Positions 41,012 to 49,900 of a DNA stretch of 64,000 nucleotides are shown here, in pieces. Source of the DNA: CADCWN01 sp046328475 (GTDB lineage Bacteria > Chloroflexota > Chloroflexia > Thermomicrobiales > CADCWN01); NCBI GenBank assembly GCA_046328475.1, contig JAXLWN010000012.1, forward strand, positions 62,001-126,000, written 5' to 3'. The translations under genes were made by a program, and so were the position numbers. The notes under the pieces are model-generated. The model did no database searches and was not told the origin of the DNA. It was given only the letters and a program-made list of their open reading frames with translations. How positions within the stretch are numbered: the stretch's first letter is position 1; each line of letters opens with the position of its first letter.

Positions 41012-41584
41012 ATGGCGAAGCGCGCACTCGAACTGCGACAGGCGTATCGGTTGCTCAGCCCCGGGCCGGTGACGCTGCTGACCTCGCAGTATCGCGGTCA
41101 GCCGAACATCATGGCGGTCGCCTGGGCCGCGCCGTTGTCGGCGGATCCGCCGCTGATCGGCGTGGCGATCCACCCGGTGCGGCTGACGCACGAGTTTGTC
41201 AGCAAGACCGATACGTTCGCGCTGAATGTGCCGCACCTGGAGTTGATCGCGGCGACGCACAAGTGCGGCACGCTCTCGGGGCGCGAGGTGGAGAAGGGGG
41301 ATAAGTTCGTAGCCGCCGGGCTGACCCAGGCGGAACCGGCGCAGATCGACCCGCCGCTGATCGCGGAGTGCATCGGTCACCTGGAATGCATGGTGATCGA
41401 CCGGGTCGGTCGCGGGGATCACGATTTTTTCATCGCCCAGGTTGTCGCGCTCTCCGCCGAGGAGGAGTCGTTCGACGGCTTCTGGAAGACCGACGAGGAG
41501 GGGGGGCACATCCTGCACCACCTCGGCGCGGATCGGCTACGCGGCGCTGGCGAGGAGTTACAAGGCGTGAGTCGTGAGTCGTGA
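41012..41584 (+). CDS. Flavin reductase family protein (FMN-binding split barrel)
   Basis: The 190-aa product starts MAKRALELRQAYRLLSPGPV. Features are LLTSQYRGQPNIMAVAWAAP, PPLIGVAIHPVRLTHEFVSK, FALNVPHLELIAATHKCGTL and FFIAQVVALSAEEESFDGFW, characteristic of the flavin-reductase-like family that binds FMN. It is a different branch from the protein at 20783. ATG 41012 has GGAGGAGGG upstream. The last residues (GVSRES) come from a 7-mer array. Confidence 0.87.
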   Translation: MAKRALELRQAYRLLSPGPVTLLTSQYRGQPNIMAVAWAAPLSADPPLIGVAIHPVRLTHEFVSKTDTFALNVPHLELIAATHKCGTLSGREVEKGDKFVAAGLTQAEPAQIDPPLIAECIGHLECMVIDRVGRGDHDFFIAQVVALSAEEESFDGFWKTDEEGGHILHHLGADRLRGAGEELQGVSRES

Positions 41585-41673
41585 GTCGTGAGAGGGCTAC
41601 GCGAAGCTAGTGCTCCACCTGAAGCGATCAGCAACGGGCAAGATTCTCACGACTCACGTCTCACGTCTCACGC
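41567..41673. repeat. Inverted GTGAGTC array between convergent genes
   Basis: GTGAGTC x3 plus GTGAGAG (41567-41594) face CTCACGA, CTCACGT x2 and CTCACGC (41646-41673). The stem straddles both stops and could terminate transcription in both directions. Confidence 0.85.
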
Positions 41674-42489
41674 CCTCGACACGCCGGGCGGCAGCTTCAG
41701 CGCGGCGACGGGCGGGAGGGCCATGCTGCGTGCGATGGCGGTGAAAAGGGCGCGGACGCTCTTCTGACCGTCGCCGGTGAGGGCGGCGAACTGGTCGTCG
41801 TAGTAGCGATTGAGCAGCGGGAGGGAGACGCCGTAGCGGGTGCTGAGTTCCTGGCGCAGATCGTCGCGGCGGTCGCGCAGGACGGTGTTGGCGACGGCGA
41901 TGGCTTCGCTCACCGCGCGCGGGGCGTCCGGGTCGGCGCGCAGCAGCGCATCCGGGGCGAGCAGGAGGTGGGTGACGGGCGGCAGGCCGGTGAGGATGAA
42001 CCAGGCGCGGCCGAGTTCGACCACGACGCGATTGCCCGGCTCGTCCAGCAGGTGCAGCGCCTCGCCACCTTCGCGAATCTCAACCACTGGCAGGTTGGGG
42101 TCCTCGGGGCGCTCGTCGCGCAGCCAGGCGACCGGGTTAAGGCCGTAGAACTTGCGAAGCGTGCCGCGCGCCAGCGCCTCGGCCGTGCGCGAGCTGTCGG
42201 CGAGATCGACCGCGCAGGCGTCGATCTCCTCCAGTGGCCGGTCGGCCACGAGGACGATGGCCGCATTGTAGTTGCCGCCCCCCACCAGGGTGGGGAGGAT
42301 CGTGTAGCTCTGCTGCAAGTCGGGGTATTCCGCGACCGGGGCGAAGAGCAGCGCCTCCGGACGGCGTTGCGCTGTCTGAGCGGTCAACCCCGCTATCCTC
42401 TCCAGGGGTAGCATGACCCAACCCAGTTCGTGGGCGAGCGCCAGCGGCGCGATGCTCGGGGTGTCGTCCAGCAGCAGGGGCGGCGTCAT
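41668..42489 (-). CDS. MqnA/MqnD-type protein (futalosine menaquinone pathway or solute-binding relative)
   Basis: The 273-aa protein shows the fold features of the MqnA/MqnD family: LLFAPVAEYPDLQQSYTILP, then a DSSRTAEALARGTLRKFYGL segment matching the family's D-(T/S)-S-R-T motif, a strand pair near GEALHLLDEPGNRVVVELGR and WFILTGLPPVTHLLLAPDAL. MqnA dehydrates chorismate; MqnD acts later. No other mqn gene is nearby, and the short N-terminus is unusual, so it may bind another ligand. There is no signal peptide. It starts 24 bp after the LCP gene on the same strand. Confidence 0.65.
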   Translation of the reverse strand: MTPPLLLDDTPSIAPLALAHELGWVMLPLERIAGLTAQTAQRRPEALLFAPVAEYPDLQQSYTILPTLVGGGNYNAAIVLVADRPLEEIDACAVDLADSSRTAEALARGTLRKFYGLNPVAWLRDERPEDPNLPVVEIREGGEALHLLDEPGNRVVVELGRAWFILTGLPPVTHLLLAPDALLRADPDAPRAVSEAIAVANTVLRDRRDDLRQELSTRYGVSLPLLNRYYDDQFAALTGDGQKSVRALFTAIARSMALPPVAALKLPPGVSRA

Positions 42490-42513
42490 CGGCGGCTCGC
42501 TTCTTTCGCTCCG

Positions 42514-43905
42514 TCAGGGGCGCGTCGGGATGGCGGTCGGCGTGGTCGGTGCGATCGGCACGCTCGGGCTTGGCGTCGTCGGGACGCCGGGTGTGCCCGG
42601 CGTGCCCGGCGTCCCATTAACGGTCCCGTTCAGCAAATCGCTCACGTAGCGCTGGATTTGCGTGTAGACCCCCTGCCCGGCGCGCGGGAAGAGCACGTAG
42701 GCACCGCTCGGCAGGATGTCCGAGTAGAGATAGTTGCTGGTGTCGAGCCCGCCGGTGCGGACGGTGAACTGCTTATCGGCGCGGGCCTGCGCCTGGCCCC
42801 AGCCCAGCAGGTCCTTCGCCTCGGTGAAGCTGAAGCTCATGCGCAGGTGGCCCTCGAAGGCATCGAGCAGGCCCAGCAGCTTGGGAATCGTCTCGACCCG
42901 GAAGAGCTTGTCCTTCACCGCAGTCATCAGCAGTTGCTGGCGGCGTGAGCGGCTGAAGTCGTTGTTCTCGGTCGCCGAGTAGCGCGAGCGGGCGAATTCG
43001 ATCGCGCGGTCGCCGGTCATGTGCTGCATGCCCGCGTCGAACTTGACGGTGCGGTAGCTCGGATCGACCGTGGCGTCGTCGTTGTTGGGATACTGGTAGT
43101 CGGTGAAGGCCTTCTCGACATTCACGTCCACCCCGCCGATCGCGTCGATGAACTGCTTGAAGCCGACGAAGTCCATGCTGATCCAGTAGTCGATCGGGAT
43201 GCCGAGGACCTGGGCGGCAGCTTTCATCGCCAACTGGCCGCCCGCCTCGTGCTTCTCATAGGGCACGCGGGTGTCGTTGCGGTCCACGTTGCCCATGCCT
43301 GCCGTATATGCCTCGTTGATGCGGCCCCAATAGCCGCCGCGCCCATTGTAGGTGGGGAGTTGAATGAAGAGGTCGCGCGGGATGCTGATCAGCGTCACCG
43401 TGCCGGCCTTCGGGTCGAAGGTCATCACCTGGATCGAATCGGTCAGGTAGCCGCCATCGTGGCCAGGGCCGCCGAAACCGAGCAGCAGCACCGAGATCCG
43501 CTCGCCATTTTGCAGCCGCTTAATCAGGGGCGAGTTCCCGTAGGGCAGCGGCGTCGGCGTCGGCGTCAGCACGGTCGTGGGCGTGCTGGTCGGCGGGATC
43601 GGCGTTGGCGTGTTGGGATCGAGCGGATTGTGGGTCGGCGTCGGTGCCGGGGTAGTGGTCGGCTCGACCGTCACCTGGGCCACCACGCTCGGCTCGGGGG
43701 TGGGCGTCTCGCCGTATTCCGTGATCGGCGGCTTGTCTTCCTTCCGGAAGGCGCTGTCGACGAAGTTATTCACCTTGTAGGCCGCGTAACCGGCGTAGGC
43801 GAGCGCGGCGATGACGAGGATACCCAGGATACTGAGAACGATCCTACGCCAGCGGCGGGGCTTCCGCCGTGGCGGATCGGGTTGCTGCGTTGGTTGGTCT
43901 GCCAT
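42514..43905 (-). CDS. LytR-CpsA-Psr (LCP) family cell-wall glycopolymer transferase
   Basis: The 463-aa protein has a basic N-terminus, one membrane helix (RIVLSILGILVIAALAYAGY), a 90-residue Thr/Pro linker and the LCP domain: ERISVLLLGFGGPGHDGGYL, VTLISIPRDLFIQLPTYNG, FIDAIGGVDVNVEKAFTDYQ and DRAIEFARSRYSATENNDFS with its Arg/Asp phosphate ligands. LCP enzymes attach polyprenyl-linked glycopolymers to peptidoglycan outside the membrane. A PGTPGTPGVP-type tail follows. ATG 43905 is used because AAGGAA lies just upstream. Confidence 0.92.
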   Translation of the reverse strand: MADQPTQQPDPPRRKPRRWRRIVLSILGILVIAALAYAGYAAYKVNNFVDSAFRKEDKPPITEYGETPTPEPSVVAQVTVEPTTTPAPTPTHNPLDPNTPTPIPPTSTPTTVLTPTPTPLPYGNSPLIKRLQNGERISVLLLGFGGPGHDGGYLTDSIQVMTFDPKAGTVTLISIPRDLFIQLPTYNGRGGYWGRINEAYTAGMGNVDRNDTRVPYEKHEAGGQLAMKAAAQVLGIPIDYWISMDFVGFKQFIDAIGGVDVNVEKAFTDYQYPNNDDATVDPSYRTVKFDAGMQHMTGDRAIEFARSRYSATENNDFSRSRRQQLLMTAVKDKLFRVETIPKLLGLLDAFEGHLRMSFSFTEAKDLLGWGQAQARADKQFTVRTGGLDTSNYLYSDILPSGAYVLFPRAGQGVYTQIQRYVSDLLNGTVNGTPGTPGTPGVPTTPSPSVPIAPTTPTAIPTRP

Positions 43906-44106
43906 CGATTCCTTCGTTGCTCCTGATCGTCCGGGGCGCTGCCGCCGTCTGCTGGCGGGAACTGCCGCTACGGAAGTGTGCATGGAACGCGCCATTTCGG
44001 CAAGGTGCCCGCTGCCGCGCCGCAAACTCCCCGATACTCAAACGTTTCATCGGCCCGGATGGTGACGATAGCCGTGGGTGTGCGACGGGCGACCGCGTAC
44101 GCGCCG

Positions 44107-44130
44107 CTCTCCCAGGCCAGGCCGGGAGAG
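44107..44130. terminator. Hairpin between the kinase-TPR and LCP genes
   Basis: CTCTCCC and GGGAGAG flank AGGCCAGGCC. The rest of the 272-bp gap (43906-44177) shows no gene. Confidence 0.4.
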
Positions 44131-44177
44131 TCGCATGGATCGTGCCAGATTGACGATTGATGCAATGGGGTGTCGGG

Positions 44178-47081
44178 CTAGTGCCCTTGATCGCTCAGCC
44201 GCTTGAGGGCGGCCTGCGCGTCCGCATAGTCCGGCTTGATCGCCAGCGCCTTCTCGTAGGCCGCGCGAGCCTCCGGGAAGCGATTGAGCTTTTCCAGATT
44301 CTGGCCGAGCAAGTATTGCAATTCGGCGTCGTCAGGGAGAAGCTCCGCCGCGCGTTCGAGGTTCGGCTGCGCCTCCTGGTACTTGCCTTGCTGATAGAGC
44401 ACCCAGCCGAGCCAGTAATGGATGTATTTCGGCTTATTGACGAGGCTCAGCCCTTGCTTGAGCGTCGCCTCGGCGCTGACGTTGTCCTTCTGGCCCGACT
44501 GCACGCGGGCGACCCCGATATAGCCCGTCTCCCAGTAGGGGCGCAGCTCGATCCCCTTGCGATAGGACGAGATCGCGTTCGGGTAGTCTTTGGTGCCGAA
44601 CTCGAAGACATAGCCGAGGCACAAGAAGCCAGATGGATCGTGCGTGTCGATGCCGGCCGCGCGCTGGCAATTGCGGACCGCGTTATCCACGTCGCCAAGC
44701 TCGAGCAGGGTGTAGCCCAGGCCGGTGTGGGCGCGGACGCTCACTTCGTCGATCAGCACGAGCGCCTGATCGAAGTATTTCTTGGCCCCTTGATAGTCCC
44801 CGCCATTGTAGGCCAGCCAACCGAGCTCGGTCAGGGCATACGGGTAATCGGGGTCGATCGCCAGCGACTTCTCCTGCCAGGTACGCGCGTTATCGGTCTG
44901 GTCCAGCAGGTCGTAGAGTACGCCCTTGGCGTAGTAGAGGGTGGCCCACTTCGAGCGCTGCTCGATCATCTTCTCAAGCGGGGCGAAGGCCTCCTGATAC
45001 TTCTCCTCGTTCGCCAGCAGGATGTGTTCGGACCAGAGGACCCAGAGATTGTTGGGGTCGAGCGCCTTCGCCTTGTCGACCTCCTGGCGGGCCTCGCCCT
45101 TGCCGCTCTCGGGCTTGGCGGGGTCGGGCGGGTAGTTCAAGTAGACGTTGGCGAGCGCCGCGTGCGCCACCGGTTCGTTGCCGTTGGCCGCGATCGCCCG
45201 GTAGGCGGCGTCGTAGGCGCGCACCGACTGGTGGGTATCGACCGACGAATAAGCGAGATAGGCCCAGGCGAGGGCATCGTTCGGATCGAGTTTCGTTGCC
45301 TGGTCGAGATAGTCGATCTCGCCCGGATCGTGATTCCAGACCCAGAGGGCCAGGCCAAGCTGGCGGTTGGCGACGGCACTCTTCGGGTTGGCCGCCAGCC
45401 CGGCCTTGTAGGCGGCGATCGCCTCGTTGAACTGCCCGTTCTGGAGCGCGGCATCCCCCGTCGCGATCTGCTCCTTCGCCGGATCGCTGGCGGCGGCGGG
45501 CGTGGCCGTCACCGCGCGGGCGGTCGCGCTGGGCGTGATCATCGGGTTGGCGCTCGCCGCCGCAGCGGCGATGGTCGGGGTGATCGTTGGGCTGATCCGT
45601 GCCGCAGCCGTCACGGTTGGCGTGGTGTTGGTGTTGCGCCGGGCGAAGTAGACGCCACCGATGCCGACCAGAACCAGGAGCAGGATCGCTACGGCGGCGA
45701 GCCCGATCACGATGGGGCGGTTGCTCGGCCCCGCTGGCGGCGGTAAGGGCGGCGCGGGCGGCGGCATCATCACGGGGGGCTGGTAGAGCATGTTGGGCGC
45801 GGCGACCGGGGGCGGCAGCGGGGTCTGGTATTGCGGGGGCGGCATCTGGCCCGGCAGCACAGCGGGAAGCGTCTGCCCCTGCGGCACGTAGGTATCGGCG
45901 GGCTGGCTCGGCGGTGGCGGTGGCGTGACCCGCGCGGTGGCGAGCGGCGTGGGCGGCAAGGCGCGAGGTGGCTCCGGGGTGGGCGTTGCCGGGCGCTGGG
46001 TCGGCCGGTCGTCCGGCGTGGCCCCGGCGGACGGGAGCGACGGCACCGGCGGCAGCGCACTCGGCGTCGGGGGGAGCGCGGAGCGGGGCGGCGGCGTGTT
46101 CCCCGAGGTGGGGGTCGGTGTCGGGCGCTGCCCGACAATCGTCGCATCGACGCCGGGCGGTGGCGGTTGCTGGTGAATTTGCGTCTGGAGCAGCATCTCG
46201 CGGGTGCGGTCGAGCACCATCGTCTGCGCCGGAGCGTCAGCATTCGGCAGCGGAACCGGCCGGGTGCCGGTGATCGCGCTCTCCAGGGCGTCGGCCAGGG
46301 CGGCACCGGTCGGGTAGCGCCCGTCCTGCCGCTTCGCCAGGGCCTTGACCAGCACCGCGCTCACCGCCTGGGGGAGGGCCGGGTTGCGCCCGCGCGGGTC
46401 GGGGAGTTGCCCCTGCACGTGGGCGTTGATCACATCCATCGTGCCGCCCTGGTAGGGGGGCTTGCCGGTCAACATCTCGTAGAGCACGATGCCGAGCGCG
46501 TAGAGGTCGGAGCGGCCATCGAGCGTGCCGCCCGTGGCCTGCTCGGGCGCGGTGTACTCGGGCGTGCCGACGCCGACGCCGGTCTGGGTCAGCTTCGGCC
46601 CGATCTCGCCAAAGACCTTGACGATGCCGAAGTCGGCCAGCACCGCGCGCTGCCCGGCGAGGAAGATGTTGGCGGGCTTCACGTCGCGGTGGACGATGCC
46701 CCGCTCGTGGGCGTAGTCGAGCGCGGAGCCGATCTGGCGCGCGATGGCGAGCGCCTGCTCCGGTGGCAAGGGGCGACCGAGGCGGGTGTTCAGGCTGCCG
46801 CCCTCGATCAGCTCCATCACCAGGTAGGGGACGCCGTTCTCCTCGCTGGAATCGAGCAGGGGGAGGATGTTGGGGTGATTCAGTCGCCCGACCACCTGGG
46901 CCTCGCGGCGGAAACGCTCGCGCAGGAGGTCGATCTTGCTCTCGGGCGCGGTCAGCACTTTGAGCGCGACCTCGCGTCGCAGGCGCGGCGAATAGGCGCG
47001 ATAGACGATCGCCATCCCGCCGCGCCCGAGGATGCCGCGCAGCTCATATTCGCCGATACGCCCGAAACCCGCGCCACTCAT
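44178..47081 (-). CDS. Membrane Ser/Thr protein kinase with C-terminal TPR repeats
   Basis: The 967-aa protein has a PknB-type kinase at residues 12-270: GRGGMAIVYRAYSPRLRREV, ALKVL Lys, IVHRDVKPANIFL, VLADFGIVKVFG and GTPEYTAPEQAT are all intact, so it should be active. A 190-residue Pro-rich region precedes one membrane helix (IGLAAVAILLLVLVGIGGVY) near residue 480. Outside, about ten TPR-like units follow (GDAALQNGQFNEAIAAYKAG, NPKSAVANRQLGLALWVWNH, ALTELGWLAYNGGDYQGAKK). TPR ectodomains on bacterial kinases usually bind proteins. It is the central kinase of the FHA/PP2C cluster. ATG 47081. Confidence 0.93.
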   Translation of the reverse strand: MSGAGFGRIGEYELRGILGRGGMAIVYRAYSPRLRREVALKVLTAPESKIDLLRERFRREAQVVGRLNHPNILPLLDSSEENGVPYLVMELIEGGSLNTRLGRPLPPEQALAIARQIGSALDYAHERGIVHRDVKPANIFLAGQRAVLADFGIVKVFGEIGPKLTQTGVGVGTPEYTAPEQATGGTLDGRSDLYALGIVLYEMLTGKPPYQGGTMDVINAHVQGQLPDPRGRNPALPQAVSAVLVKALAKRQDGRYPTGAALADALESAITGTRPVPLPNADAPAQTMVLDRTREMLLQTQIHQQPPPPGVDATIVGQRPTPTPTSGNTPPPRSALPPTPSALPPVPSLPSAGATPDDRPTQRPATPTPEPPRALPPTPLATARVTPPPPPSQPADTYVPQGQTLPAVLPGQMPPPQYQTPLPPPVAAPNMLYQPPVMMPPPAPPLPPPAGPSNRPIVIGLAAVAILLLVLVGIGGVYFARRNTNTTPTVTAAARISPTITPTIAAAAASANPMITPSATARAVTATPAAASDPAKEQIATGDAALQNGQFNEAIAAYKAGLAANPKSAVANRQLGLALWVWNHDPGEIDYLDQATKLDPNDALAWAYLAYSSVDTHQSVRAYDAAYRAIAANGNEPVAHAALANVYLNYPPDPAKPESGKGEARQEVDKAKALDPNNLWVLWSEHILLANEEKYQEAFAPLEKMIEQRSKWATLYYAKGVLYDLLDQTDNARTWQEKSLAIDPDYPYALTELGWLAYNGGDYQGAKKYFDQALVLIDEVSVRAHTGLGYTLLELGDVDNAVRNCQRAAGIDTHDPSGFLCLGYVFEFGTKDYPNAISSYRKGIELRPYWETGYIGVARVQSGQKDNVSAEATLKQGLSLVNKPKYIHYWLGWVLYQQGKYQEAQPNLERAAELLPDDAELQYLLGQNLEKLNRFPEARAAYEKALAIKPDYADAQAALKRLSDQGH

Positions 47082-47233
47082 GGTCTGTCGCCGCTACCTT
47101 CCCTCGCCTCGTTCGCCCACGCCCGCTATCGGGGGGATCGCGCCCACCGTGATCAACGACGGATCGTGGCTGGGAGTTTCAAGCGTCGGATCGGCGCACC
47201 ATATCTGGCTGGCCCGAACCTGCCACCAGAAGG

Positions 47234-49726
47234 TTAGCGCACGATGTCCTTGCGCCGCTGGAAGAAGGCCACCAGGCAAAGGGTGAGGACGATGAAGATG
47301 CAGAGAATTGCCAGGTAGACAAATGGGGCGAACTCGAAATCGGGCAGAATCGGTGGCTTGTAGAAGAGGCCGCCCGCTCGCTCGATCATGTTCGGATTGC
47401 TGCTGTTGGCGAGTTGCTGGATCTGCTCGGGGCTGAAGCCCGCCAGTTCCACCGGCTTGGCGGGGATGTTGTCGATCCCGACGGTCGAGCCGAGCCCGCG
47501 CCAGGTCCACTTGGTGATCATGAAGCGCGAGATGGCATCGACGATCGGGCTGTCCTTCGTGTTGATGATCGGCCCACCGAAGATGATTTGCGGGATGAGC
47601 ACCAGCGGCACCAGGATGCTGGCGCGGTCGGGGTTCGGGGCCACCGCCGAGATCGCCAGCCCCATCGTGATCCCGGCGATCGAGCCGAAGAGGAGCGACA
47701 GATACAGATAGGGGAGGTGGGCGATGCCCCCGCCGGTGAGGATGAGCGGCACCAGCAGCACGATGTTCTGGAGCACGCTGATGCCGATCAGGACGAAGAA
47801 CTTCGAGGCGATGTAGGGCGCGATCTTGAGGTTAATCCGGCGTTCGCGCGCGTACATCGCCGCTTCCTTGACGATCTCGCGCGCCGAATTGGAGGTGCCG
47901 AACCAGACCGCCACCATCGCCAGCAGGAAGGTGATCGAGCGCCCCCGCTCGTAGTCGCCGGTGAAGACTTCGGTGCTGAAGATGTTCCCCCGGAACGCGA
48001 GCGAGATCAGCAGCGCGATCAGCGGGGATTGGACGACGAGCAGCGTCAGCAGGTTGTTGCGGTCGCGCAGCACGGTCTCCAGGTAGCGGCGCGTGAGGAT
48101 GCGGAATTGCCGGAAGCCGGAGGCCTGCTTGCCGGCGGGCGGGCGCGACTGGGCTTTGACGACCGCGCGCTCGTAGGTGCCGGTGTTGCCGCCCGCGCCG
48201 TTCATCTGGATTCCGGCCGATGCGAGGCGCGCGGCGACGTACTGGTGGTAGTAGGCGCCGCCCTGGAAGCGCTGGGGCCAGATTTCCATCGACGGCTCGG
48301 ATTCGATGCGGGTGTAGATGTCGGCGAACTTCTCCACACCGAAGTAGGCGAGCGCCTTCCTCGGCGGGCCGTAATAGGCCATGTAGCCGCCCGGGGCGAG
48401 GAAGGCGATGTTGTCGCACAGGTCGACGTTCTGCGTCGCGTGCGTGATCAGGATGACGGTGCGCCCCTGGTCGGCCAGCTTGCGCAGCAGCTGCATCATG
48501 CGCCCCTCCAAGCCCGGATCGAGGCCGCTGGTCGGCTCGTCCAGGAAGAAGAGGGTCGGCTTGGAAAGGAGTTCCGCGCCGATCGAGACGCGCTTGCGCT
48601 GGCCGCCGGAGAGGCTCTTGATCGGCACATCGCGGCGCGCGGTCAGGCCGAGGTCGTCCATCACCTCTTCGACCCTGGCGCGCACCTCGGCCTCGCTCAT
48701 GTCGGGCGGGAGGCGCAACTTGGCGGCGTAATAGAGGGCGCTCTCGACCGGCAGTTCGGTCGGCACAATGTCGTCCTGGGGGACGTAGCCGATCGCCGAG
48801 CGGAAGGCATCCATCTGCGTGTAGTAGTCGTCGCCGTTGTAGCGCACCTCGCCGCCATTGGCCGGGCGCACGCCGCTCAGCGCGTCGAGCAGGGTGGACT
48901 TGCCCGCGCCGGAACCGCCGACGATGCAGACGAATTCGCGCGGCAGGATCGAGAAGGTCAGGTCGTTGAGCAGGCGCTTGCCCCCGGCGACGGTCTTGGA
49001 GAGGTGCAGGCAATCGATCCGCACCGTGCCGTCCTCGGTGGCCTTGATCAGTTGCCCTTGCTGGAAGGTGAAGCGATAGGGGCCGAAGCCGATGCTGGCA
49101 CCGGCGGGGATGGTGGCCGTGCCGCGCAGTTGCTGCCCGTCGATGAAGGTGCCGTTGGTGCTGTTCAGGTCGGTGGCCTGGAGCGAGCCATCCGGCAGCA
49201 GTTGGAGGCGGGCGTGGAAGCGCGAAATCTGGGGGTGGTCGAGGGTCAGGTTGTTGCCGGGATCGCGCCCGATCTGGTAGACGGGCGTGCTCCGCAGATC
49301 GATCACCGCCGGCATGCCGCCGGCTGCGCCGCCACCCATCGAGATGCCGACGAGGGTGCCGCTGATCTGCTCGTGGCGGGCGGCGCTCGCGCCGCTCAAC
49401 TCCACGATCAGCGCAAAATCGCCGATCTGAATCAGATCGCCGTCGTGCAGCTCGGCCTGCCCGACGCGCTGGCCGTTGACGAAGGTGCCGTTGGTACTGC
49501 CCGGGTCGTTGAGGAAGTAGCGCCCATCGCCGCTGATCCGGATATCGACGTGGATGCGCGAGGCGCGCGGGTCGGCGGTGACGATGTCGCAATTGACGCC
49601 GCGCCCGATGGTCAGGTGCGACCCGAGCGGGTAGATGCGCCCTTTCTGGTCGTTCGAGACGACGCAGAGTCGCGCCCCGGCGAACGGATAGACCCCGCTC
49701 GGTGGCACTTGACCGTACGGTTGCAT
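47234..49726 (-). CDS. FHA-FHA-ABCG-type ABC transporter fusion
   Basis: The 830-aa protein starts MQPYGQVPPSGVYPF. Two phosphothreonine-binding FHA domains (LTIGRGVNCDIVTADPRASR, then STNGTFVNGQ; and YQIGRDPGNNLTLDHPQISR, then STNGTFIDGQ) precede an ATPase with Walker A GGSGAGKSTLLDAL, signature LSGGQRKRVSIGAE and Walker B LFFLDEPTSGLDPG, and then a six-helix ABC2 membrane domain. The order ATPase-then-membrane is that of ABCG exporters. FHA control implies that the upstream kinases gate export. The start is ATG 49726 (GGGGAGGGCA) or 49738. Substrate unknown. Confidence 0.93.
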   Translation of the reverse strand: MQPYGQVPPSGVYPFAGARLCVVSNDQKGRIYPLGSHLTIGRGVNCDIVTADPRASRIHVDIRISGDGRYFLNDPGSTNGTFVNGQRVGQAELHDGDLIQIGDFALIVELSGASAARHEQISGTLVGISMGGGAAGGMPAVIDLRSTPVYQIGRDPGNNLTLDHPQISRFHARLQLLPDGSLQATDLNSTNGTFIDGQQLRGTATIPAGASIGFGPYRFTFQQGQLIKATEDGTVRIDCLHLSKTVAGGKRLLNDLTFSILPREFVCIVGGSGAGKSTLLDALSGVRPANGGEVRYNGDDYYTQMDAFRSAIGYVPQDDIVPTELPVESALYYAAKLRLPPDMSEAEVRARVEEVMDDLGLTARRDVPIKSLSGGQRKRVSIGAELLSKPTLFFLDEPTSGLDPGLEGRMMQLLRKLADQGRTVILITHATQNVDLCDNIAFLAPGGYMAYYGPPRKALAYFGVEKFADIYTRIESEPSMEIWPQRFQGGAYYHQYVAARLASAGIQMNGAGGNTGTYERAVVKAQSRPPAGKQASGFRQFRILTRRYLETVLRDRNNLLTLLVVQSPLIALLISLAFRGNIFSTEVFTGDYERGRSITFLLAMVAVWFGTSNSAREIVKEAAMYARERRINLKIAPYIASKFFVLIGISVLQNIVLLVPLILTGGGIAHLPYLYLSLLFGSIAGITMGLAISAVAPNPDRASILVPLVLIPQIIFGGPIINTKDSPIVDAISRFMITKWTWRGLGSTVGIDNIPAKPVELAGFSPEQIQQLANSSNPNMIERAGGLFYKPPILPDFEFAPFVYLAILCIFIVLTLCLVAFFQRRKDIVR

Positions 49727-49746
49727 TGCCCTCCCCATCGAAGATC

Positions 49747-49900
49747 GAACGGGCGAACGGGAGAGCGGGCGAACGGGCGATCCCACTCGAAGACTGTTGC
49801 CTTTCGAGTGCGCCCTACGCTCTCCCCAACGGAGAAAGCAGAGCCGGGTTAAGCTGTCACCCCTGCCTGTTCGCCCGTTCGCCCGCTCTCCCGTTCGCCG
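49747..49900. repeat. Inverted GGGCGAAC-type array
   Basis: GAACGGGCGAACGGGAGAGC (49748 on) is matched by GCTCTCCCGTTCGCC (49884-49898) and further GTTCGCCC units between 49868 and 49884. The second arm overlaps the nominal 3' end of the FHA gene. Confidence 0.75.

Noticed and set aside
47414..49852. 812-aa open frame on the plus strand
   Set aside because: It is the reverse shadow of the FHA-ABC gene: its Asp/Glu/Arg-rich, family-less translation is expected from GC-rich coding DNA read backwards.
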